A stretch of DNA of 64,000 nucleotides from Massilia rhizosphaerae (GTDB taxonomy: Bacteria; Pseudomonadota; Gammaproteobacteria; Burkholderiales; Burkholderiaceae_D): contig NZ_JADKYX010000001.1 of NCBI RefSeq assembly GCF_016093545.1, positions 124,001-188,000 of the forward strand, given 5' to 3'. This document shows, piece after piece, positions 58,386 to 64,000 of the stretch. Numbering within the stretch: position 1 is the first letter of the stretch; each line of letters opens with the position of its first letter. The notes beneath the pieces are model-generated. The model was not told where the DNA came from. It searched no databases and worked only from the letters and a program-made list of their open reading frames with translations. The translations under genes and the position numbers were made by a program.

Positions 58386-59185
58386 TGACCGGATCCGATC
58401 TGCAGGACGCCGATCTGATTCTCCCGGTCACGCGCGACCAATGGCCCGATCTGCCTGACGCGTTCGGTGCCTTGGCCACGACGCGGCGCGGCGGCGTCAG
58501 CATGGGCCCGTACGGCGATGGCCGGGGCGGCGGTGGCCTGAACCTGGGCCGCCACGTGGGCGACGATCCCGGCGCCGTGCAGGCCAACCGCGCGCGCCTG
58601 CAGGCACGGCTGCCCGGGGCGCCCGCATGGATCGCGCAGGTGCACGGTGCCGACGTCGTCGACGCGGAGACCGTCCAACCGGACGGGCCCGTGCGCACGG
58701 GCGACGCGAGCATCGCGACGGTGCCGGGCGTCGTCTGCGCCATCCTGACGGCCGATTGCCTGCCCGTGCTGTTCGCGGACCTGGGCGGCAAGGTCGCGGG
58801 CGCCGCGCACGCCGGCTGGCGCGGCCTGGCCGGCGGCGTGCTGGGGCAGACGGTCGCCGCCATGCGCGCGGCGGGCGCGGGCGAGATCACGGCGTGGCTG
58901 GGGCCGGCGATCGGTCCGGACGCGTTCGAGGTCGGCCCCGACGTCCTGGCCGCCTTCGAAGCGGCGTTGCCGGGACAGGTGGCGGATGCCTTCCGGCCGT
59001 ATCCTGGCCGGCCGGGCAAGTATTTGGCGGACATTTATTTGCTGGCGAGGCGCATGCTGGCCCGCGCCGGGGTCACGCGCGTGCACGGGGGCGGGCGCTG
59101 CACGGCGATCGAGTCCGATTGGTTTTATTCCTACCGGCGTGACGGCGTCAGCGGCCGCCTGGCCAGCCTCATCTGGCTGAAATAG
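58385..59185 (+). CDS. pgeF: Peptidoglycan editing / laccase-domain protein
   Basis: A 266-residue YfiH-family protein with the Cys/His metal site: QVHGADVV, TADCLPVLF and AHAGWRG. Members act on purine nucleosides (adenosine deaminase/phosphorylase) and, as PgeF, prevent wrong incorporation of serine in the peptidoglycan stem. The ATG overlaps the rluD stop by one base (TGATG), so the genes are translationally coupled. Confidence 0.92.
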   Translation: MTGSDLQDADLILPVTRDQWPDLPDAFGALATTRRGGVSMGPYGDGRGGGGLNLGRHVGDDPGAVQANRARLQARLPGAPAWIAQVHGADVVDAETVQPDGPVRTGDASIATVPGVVCAILTADCLPVLFADLGGKVAGAAHAGWRGLAGGVLGQTVAAMRAAGAGEITAWLGPAIGPDAFEVGPDVLAAFEAALPGQVADAFRPYPGRPGKYLADIYLLARRMLARAGVTRVHGGGRCTAIESDWFYSYRRDGVSGRLASLIWLK

Positions 59186-59227
59186 CGACAACGGCCGGCC
59201 AGCGGAACGGCTCAGCAGCGGGGCGGT

Positions 59228-59524
59228 TCAGTGCGTCCCGCCGTCACGTCCCGCCGCGCCCGCGTCGGTGCAGCTGTGCCCGGCCGTGGCGCCATCCGCA
59301 CCCGGCACGCCAGCCGCCACGGGCACGATCGTCGCGCCATCGGCCGCGTGCGGGGCCGTCCGGGCCGCGCGTGCCCGCCGCCGCCTTGATCCCGCAAGGT
59401 AAAATACGAGTGAGAATGGCAACACGCCATAGCCGAAAAAAGTCATAATGCCGCCAACCACAGTCGGCTCCGTCGCCGCCATCAGGGTTACGACGTACAT
59501 CCATCCTATGGCGATGATCCACAT
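59228..59524 (-). CDS. Small conserved membrane protein
   Basis: A 98-residue protein with two hydrophobic segments (about 1-18 and 25-45, MTFFGYGVLPFSLVFYLAG) and an Arg-rich, then Ala/Gly-rich tail. Similar small proteins are often found upstream of phaC in Burkholderiales. Function unknown. It reads divergently from phaC with 50 bases between the starts. Confidence 0.7.
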   Translation of the reverse strand: MWIIAIGWMYVVTLMAATEPTVVGGIMTFFGYGVLPFSLVFYLAGSRRRRARAARTAPHAADGATIVPVAAGVPGADGATAGHSCTDAGAAGRDGGTH

Positions 59525-59574
59525 GCGATGCTCCGGTTGCTGTCGACAAATCGATTCTACACAATGGACGCCTT

Positions 59575-61329
59575 ATGAATACGCCTGATGCTACCCCGCA
59601 GATGCTCGCCGCTCCCTGGATGGCGCCGTTCGCGCAATTCACCGATCCCTCCGCCTGGCAGTCGTGGATGAAGCTTCCCGACGGCGCCGACGGCACGGCA
59701 GCGTTCGCACCGGTGGCAAAAATGCTCGGCGATGTCGGTGCCGGGCTGTCGCCGGCGAAGCTGGAAGCGCTGCGCGACGATTACGTCCAGAAGGCCACGA
59801 AGCTGTGGCAGGATTTTGTCTCGGGCAAGCTGCCTTCGTTCAGCGACCGCCGTTTTTCCGCGCCGGAATGGACGGCGAATCCGATGTCCGCGTACAGCGT
59901 CGCCTCGTACCTTCTGAACTCCGAATTCCTCGTCGCGCTCGCCGAGGCCGTCGAGGCGCCGCCGCGCGAGAAGCAGAAGATCCGGTTCGCCGTCCAGCAG
60001 ATCGTCGACGCGATGTCGCCCGCCAACTTCCTCGCGACGAATCCGGAAGCCCAGCAGAAAATGATCGAGACCAAGGGCGAAAGTCTCACGAAGGGTCTGC
60101 AGAACATGCTGGCCGACTTGCAGAAGGGCCGCATCTCGCAGTCGGACGAGTCCGCGTTCGAAGTCGGGCGCAACGTCGGCGTCACACCCGGCACGGTCGT
60201 GTTCGAGAACCCGTTGTTCCAGCTGATACAGTACACGCCGGCGACCCCGACCGTGCACGAGGTACCGCTGCTGATGGTTCCGCCGTGCATCAACAAATAC
60301 TACATCCTCGACCTGCAGCCGGAAAATTCGCTCGTCCGCTACCTCGTGGAGCAGGGCAACACGGTGTTCATGCTGTCCTGGCGTAACCCGGACCAGAGTC
60401 TCGCGGGCACGACGTGGGACGATTACGTGGAGCAGGGCGCGATCCGCGCGCTGGAGGTGACCCGCGCGATCACGGGCGAGGACAAGGTGAACGTGTTCGG
60501 CTTCTGCGTGGGCGGCACGATTGCCGCGACGGCGCTGGCCGTGCTGGCCGCGCGCGGCCAGAAGCCCGCCGCGAGCCTGTCGCTGTTCACGACGCTGCTC
60601 GATTTTTCCGACACGGGCGTGCTGGATGTCTTCGTCGACGACACGCAGGTGAGGCTGCGCGAACAGCAGTTGGCGCGGGGCGGCTTGATGCCGGGACGCG
60701 ACCTGGCGACGACGTTCTCGGCGCTGCGTCCGAACGATCTCGTGTGGAACTATGTCCAACAGAACTACCTGAAAGGCAAGACGCCGCCCGCGTTCGACCT
60801 GCTGTACTGGAATGCGGACAGCACGAACCTGCCGGGCCCGATGTATTGCTGGTATCTGCGCAATACTTATCTCGAAGACAAGCTCAAGGTGCCGGGCGCG
60901 CTGACCGTGGCGGGCGTCAAGGTCGACCTGGGCGCCATCGATTGCCCGACCTTCCTGTACGGCTCGAAGGAAGACCATATCGTGCCGTGGGACGCGGCGT
61001 TCGCGTCGATGGGCTTGCTGAATCCCAAGAAGCCGAAGAACAACCGCTTCGTGCTGGGCGCGTCCGGCCACATCGCGGGCGTGATCAATCCGGCGTCGAA
61101 GAACAAGCGTAGCTACTGGATCAACGAAGGGGGCCGCACCCGTCCCAAGACGGCGGCTGACTGGTTTGACGGTGCGGTCGAGAAGAAGGGCAGCTGGTGG
61201 CCGGCATGGGCGCAGTTCCTCGTCGAACATGGCGGCAAGGAAGTTGCGCCGCCTGCGCAGCCGGGCAATGCGCAGTTCCCGCCGCTCGAACCGGCGCCCG
61301 GCAGTTATGTCAAGGCCAGGGCCGATTGA
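59575..61329 (+). CDS. phaC: Class I poly(3-hydroxyalkanoate) synthase
   Basis: A 584-residue PhaC. The lipase-like box GFCVGG carries the nucleophile Cys311; the other triad members are visible as Asp in SKEDHIVPW and His in SGHIAG. The N-terminal 200 residues are typical of class I, with a helical domain that dimerises. It polymerises (R)-3-hydroxyacyl-CoA, mainly 3-hydroxybutyryl-CoA, at the granule surface. phaA and phaB are not in the window. Confidence 0.96.
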   Translation: MNTPDATPQMLAAPWMAPFAQFTDPSAWQSWMKLPDGADGTAAFAPVAKMLGDVGAGLSPAKLEALRDDYVQKATKLWQDFVSGKLPSFSDRRFSAPEWTANPMSAYSVASYLLNSEFLVALAEAVEAPPREKQKIRFAVQQIVDAMSPANFLATNPEAQQKMIETKGESLTKGLQNMLADLQKGRISQSDESAFEVGRNVGVTPGTVVFENPLFQLIQYTPATPTVHEVPLLMVPPCINKYYILDLQPENSLVRYLVEQGNTVFMLSWRNPDQSLAGTTWDDYVEQGAIRALEVTRAITGEDKVNVFGFCVGGTIAATALAVLAARGQKPAASLSLFTTLLDFSDTGVLDVFVDDTQVRLREQQLARGGLMPGRDLATTFSALRPNDLVWNYVQQNYLKGKTPPAFDLLYWNADSTNLPGPMYCWYLRNTYLEDKLKVPGALTVAGVKVDLGAIDCPTFLYGSKEDHIVPWDAAFASMGLLNPKKPKNNRFVLGASGHIAGVINPASKNKRSYWINEGGRTRPKTAADWFDGAVEKKGSWWPAWAQFLVEHGGKEVAPPAQPGNAQFPPLEPAPGSYVKARAD

Positions 61330-61414
61330 CGAGGGTTCGATCGACATTGCGAAATAAATCATTCAGTTGCTCAGCGAATAATTGCTGCACCTGCGTTCGC
61401 AACGTGGTATTTTT

Positions 61415-61428
61415 AGAGGATATCCTCT
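61415..61428. promoter_or_regulatory. 14-bp palindrome upstream of phaR
   Basis: AGAGGATATCCTCT is a perfect palindrome, 78 bases before the phaR start. TTGC at 61382 and GCAA at 61399 add a second, looser dyad. PhaR is known to repress phasin genes and itself, so an autoregulatory site is possible. Confidence 0.45.
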
Positions 61429-61505
61429 TGGAATCGGAGACGCCGCGGGAGATCCCCACGGTCGCCGCATAATAAATGCGCTACGGCGCTGTACATGGAA
61501 ATGAG

Positions 61506-62060
61506 ATGAGTAGTGTCAAAAAAAGCACTGAACGCCTGATCAAGAAGTATCCGAATCGCCGGCTGTACGACACCCAGACCAGTTCTTACATCACCTTGTC
61601 CGACGTAAAGCAACTCGTGCTCGATTCCGACGAGTTCACGGTCGTCGACGCCAAGACGAACGAAGACCTGACCCGCAGCATCCTCCTGCAGATCATTCTC
61701 GAAGAGGAAGCGCACGGCGTGCCGATGTTCTCCAGTGGCGTGTTGTCCCAGATCATCCGTTACTATGGCCATGCGATGCAGGGCATGATGGGCTCCTACC
61801 TGGAAAAGAACGTGCAGGCGTTCACCGACATCCAGAACAAGTTCGTCGGCTCGGCCACGGGCGCGCTGGAAGGTAAGCCGTTCAGCACGGAAATGTGGAC
61901 CCAGTTCATGAATATCCAGGGCCCGATGATGCAGGGCATGATGAACAACTACATCGACCAGAGCAAGAACCTGTTCCTGCAGATGCAGGAGCAGATGCAG
62001 AGCCAGAGCAAGGCGATGTTCGGGGCGTTTCCGTTCGGCGTGCCGCCAGAAAAGAAATAG
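61506..62060 (+). CDS. phaR: PHA synthesis transcriptional repressor PhaR
   Basis: A 184-residue protein with the PHB accumulation regulatory domain: RLIKKYPNRRLYDTQTSSYITLSDVK, split by its Tyr-rich turn, and a second domain from about residue 60 with FSSGVLSQIIRYYGHAM. The C-terminus is Met/Gln-rich and helical. In relatives PhaR senses free PHB granules and represses phaP and phaR. The ATG at 61506 is the first in the family alignment. Confidence 0.95.
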   Translation: MSSVKKSTERLIKKYPNRRLYDTQTSSYITLSDVKQLVLDSDEFTVVDAKTNEDLTRSILLQIILEEEAHGVPMFSSGVLSQIIRYYGHAMQGMMGSYLEKNVQAFTDIQNKFVGSATGALEGKPFSTEMWTQFMNIQGPMMQGMMNNYIDQSKNLFLQMQEQMQSQSKAMFGAFPFGVPPEKK

Positions 62061-62106
62061 ACTGCATCTGGCTGTTCCGGGCAACGTCCCGGCCCGGCCG
62101 GCGTGC

Positions 62107-62146
62107 GCAAACAAGAATGCCACCCTCGGGTGGCATTCTTGTTTGC
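62107..62146. terminator. Bidirectional terminator, perfect 19-bp palindrome
   Basis: A 19-bp perfect stem with a two-base loop, ending in CTTGTTTG / CAAACAAG. It lies between the convergent phaR and lipoprotein genes and can serve both. Confidence 0.8.
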
Positions 62147-62181
62147 CGGCGCATCGTCCGGCACTGCCGGACGGCGCCCCG

Positions 62182-62961
62182 TCAGCGCGGTGCAGCCTGC
62201 TGGGCAGGAGCCGGCGCCGCGACCGACGCCGGCACGGACGCCATTGCCGGCTCGGCCGATTTGTCGGCCGGCGTCGATTCGCCGTCCCACCAGTGCTGTG
62301 CGGCCGCGCGGTCGAACGGCGCCAGCGCGGCGGTCTCGATCGTCACATTGTTCAACACGGGATAGGTGGTCTTGAACAGGCCGATGTCCTGGTCGGCGAG
62401 GTTGTCGATCGCGATGTCCCAGGTGCTGCCGGACATGCCGGCGATGGCCTGGTCCAGCAGCGGTATGACGGGGCCGGCGCGGAATTCGCCGCCCACGCGG
62501 TGGCGCAGCTTCGCCGTCACGCGGCCGATGTACGTCACGGAATTCGGCTTGACGTTCAGCTTGGCGAGGAGGGGCACGCTGAACATGCCGTTGATCGGGA
62601 AGGCGCGCGCCATGCCGAAGATGTCGATGAGCTTGTATTCGCCCGCGACGAGGGCCAGGCGCAGCAGGTACAAGTCCTGGCCGTTCGCGTGCAGCGAGTC
62701 GGCATCCTTGTCGATCTTGAAGTTCTGGCGGTCTTCCTTGCTCTGCGCGTCCGGCTTTTCGATGTGGACGACGTACGGAACCGGTTCGAAGCGGCTGCGA
62801 TCGGGGCGGGAGACGACGACGGTCATCAGGACGATCGATTTGTCCTTGGTGTCGATGGCCTTGGTCTGCTTGTCGAACGCCATCGGATTGACGGTCGCGC
62901 AGCCGGTGACGACGCAGCACGCAGCGAGCGCGGCGAGGAAGCGAATGAGTTTCGTGATCAT
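62182..62961 (-). CDS. Lipoprotein of unknown function
   Basis: A 259-residue lipoprotein with lipobox VTGC after a hydrophobic leader starting at MITKLIRF; an ATG nine codons upstream is possible but adds nothing typical. The mature protein is mostly beta, with FEPVPYVVHIEK, LDIFGMARAFPINGMFSVPLLA in two parts, and an Ala/Pro-rich tail at residues about 230-259. The family is not known; proteins with such a layout are widespread as hypothetical lipoproteins in Burkholderiales. Confidence 0.7.
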   Translation of the reverse strand: MITKLIRFLAALAACCVVTGCATVNPMAFDKQTKAIDTKDKSIVLMTVVVSRPDRSRFEPVPYVVHIEKPDAQSKEDRQNFKIDKDADSLHANGQDLYLLRLALVAGEYKLIDIFGMARAFPINGMFSVPLLAKLNVKPNSVTYIGRVTAKLRHRVGGEFRAGPVIPLLDQAIAGMSGSTWDIAIDNLADQDIGLFKTTYPVLNNVTIETAALAPFDRAAAQHWWDGESTPADKSAEPAMASVPASVAAPAPAQQAAPR

Positions 62962-63194
62962 GTTGTGGACGATAAATGGTATGCCCATGGTCGGCGCGGT
63001 AACGCGCGGCAGGGTATTGTTGGCATGGGGAAATGCATGTTAGCACATGGATAATGCGCAGAAATGCGCGCATGGTCACGGATTCGTTAAATGCTTGTCG
63101 TGCGGCGCCCGCGGCATTTTGCTTGGCATGGTGCTGTCCGCCTCCACTTGCTGTAAAATCGCGGATTGCCCAAAATTTTTGCCGCACTTTGACA

Positions 63195-64000
63195 ATGCAA
63201 GAACTCCGCCGCAATCCTCTTCCCGCCAACACGGACACTACCGGCAGCGCGACGCCGCCAACGCCGGCCGCGCCCAAGGTCGGTTTCGTCTCGCTCGGCT
63301 GCCCCAAGGCGCTGGTCGACTCCGAACAGATCCTCACGCAGCTGCGCGCGGAGGGTTACGAGACCGCCAAGTCGTACGCCGGCGCCGACCTCGTGATCGT
63401 CAACACCTGCGGCTTCATCGACGCGGCCGTGCAGGAATCGCTGGATGCGATCGGCGAAGCGCTCGCGGAAAACGGCAAGGTGATCGTCACCGGCTGCCTC
63501 GGCGCCAAGAAGGATGCGGCGGGCGGCGACATCATCACGAAGGTGCACCCCAAGGTGCTCGCCGTGACCGGCCCGCACGCCGTGGCCGAGGTGATGGACT
63601 CCGTGCACACGCACCTGCCCAAGCCGCACGACCCGTTCATCGACCTCGTGCCGGACCACGGCGTCAAGCTGACCCCGAAGCACTACGCTTACCTCAAGAT
63701 TTCCGAAGGCTGCAACCACCGCTGCAGCTTCTGCATCATCCCGTCGATGCGCGGCGACCTCGTGTCGCGCCCCATCCACGACGTGCTGCAGGAAGCGGAA
63801 AACCTGTTCAGGGCGGGCGTGAAGGAACTCCTCGTGATCTCGCAGGACACGAGCGCATACGGCGTCGACGTCAAGTTCCGCACGGGCTTCTGGAACGGCC
63901 GCCCCGTCAAGACGCACATGACGCAGTTGACGGAAGCGCTGGGCCAGATGGCCAAGCAGTACGGCGCGTGGGTGCGCCTGCACTATGTGTACCCGTACCC
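63195..64000 (+). CDS. rimO: Ribosomal protein S12 methylthiotransferase (3' end outside window)
   Basis: At least 268 residues, cut by the window end. An N-terminal variable tail precedes [18 protein letters not shown] split at the first cysteine. The UPF0004 domain has its three cysteines in GCPK, NTCGFID and TGCLG; the radical-SAM motif is [11 protein letters not shown]. It attaches a methylthio group to Asp89 of ribosomal protein S12. The Cys pattern distinguishes RimO from MiaB. It lies 206 bases after the start of the divergent lipoprotein gene. Confidence 0.95.
   Translation, partial: MQELRRNPLPANTDTTGSATPPTPAAPKVGFVSLGCPKALVDSEQILTQLRAEGYETAKSYAGADLVIVNTCGFIDAAVQESLDAIGEALAENGKVIVTGCLGAKKDAAGGDIITKVHPKVLAVTGPHAVAEVMDSVHTHLPKPHDPFIDLVPDHGVKLTPKHYAYLKISEGCNHRCSFCIIPSMRGDLVSRPIHDVLQEAENLFRAGVKELLVISQDTSAYGVDVKFRTGFWNGRPVKTHMTQLTEALGQMAKQYGAWVRLHYVYPY

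Noticed and set aside
1-64000. CRISPR arrays, insertion sequences, prophage
   Set aside because: No regularly spaced direct repeats, transposase, integrase or phage structural genes were found.

Overview
The window is very GC-rich DNA that most resembles a betaproteobacterium of the Oxalobacteraceae (Massilia/Telluria/Duganella type). The taxonomic call is an inference. It rests on the bamD / rluD / pgeF / phaC / phaR / rimO neighbourhood, an MSHA-type pilus locus, two PEP-CTERM proteins, a DUF4214 domain and a class I PHA synthase. No phage, insertion sequence, CRISPR array or rRNA was seen.

Layout. (1) 1-12.5 kb is a Ser/Thr phosphorylation neighbourhood: a kinase fused to an FGE-like domain, an FHA protein, a PP2C phosphatase, and a four-gene minus-strand operon of a second kinase, an FtsW/RodA-family protein with a large extra N-terminal domain, a 526-residue protein of unknown function and an SH3-like membrane protein. 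An MFS exporter and a GNAT acetyltransferase are interleaved. (2) 12.7-16.6 kb holds a glycine-zipper surface protein, a metallophosphoesterase, an M28 peptidase and a DUF1566 protein. (3) 16.9-21.3 kb holds three tandem paralogous parallel beta-helix proteins; the outer two also share their upstream leader. (4) 21.4-26.8 kb holds an SRAP protein (yedK) and a cassette of five tightly packed, mostly exported proteins of unknown function. (5) 26.9-33.6 kb holds tRNA-Leu(UAA), a ParB-like protein, tdk, an HExxH membrane protein, the protease Prc and two PEP-CTERM proteins. (6) 33.7-37.0 kb is an operon of two acyl-CoA dehydrogenases and two MaoC hydratases. (7) 37.0-53.6 kb holds a GGDEF response regulator coupled to a large hybrid histidine kinase, next to the MSHA pilus genes in two transcription units (mshE-mshG-pilin-mshA, then mshI-pilN-like-J-K-L-M-N). 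(8) 53.7-64 kb is mostly core genome: aminotransferase, PIN protein, yaaA, bamD, rluD, pgeF, phaC, phaR, a lipoprotein and the 5' part of rimO.

How the parts may work together. The first 12.5 kb has the parts list of the actinobacterial pknA/pknB-pstP-fha-rodA locus (kinase, phosphatase, FHA reader, SEDS protein), which suggests phospho-control of envelope growth or of an envelope machine; this is an inference. The diguanylate cyclase and hybrid kinase lie beside an MSHA ATPase whose N-terminus matches the c-di-GMP-binding MshEN domain, so signal production and pilus response may be linked. The same 16-base motif (a REP-like element) occurs as inverted pairs at 42.5 kb and 56.2-56.4 kb.
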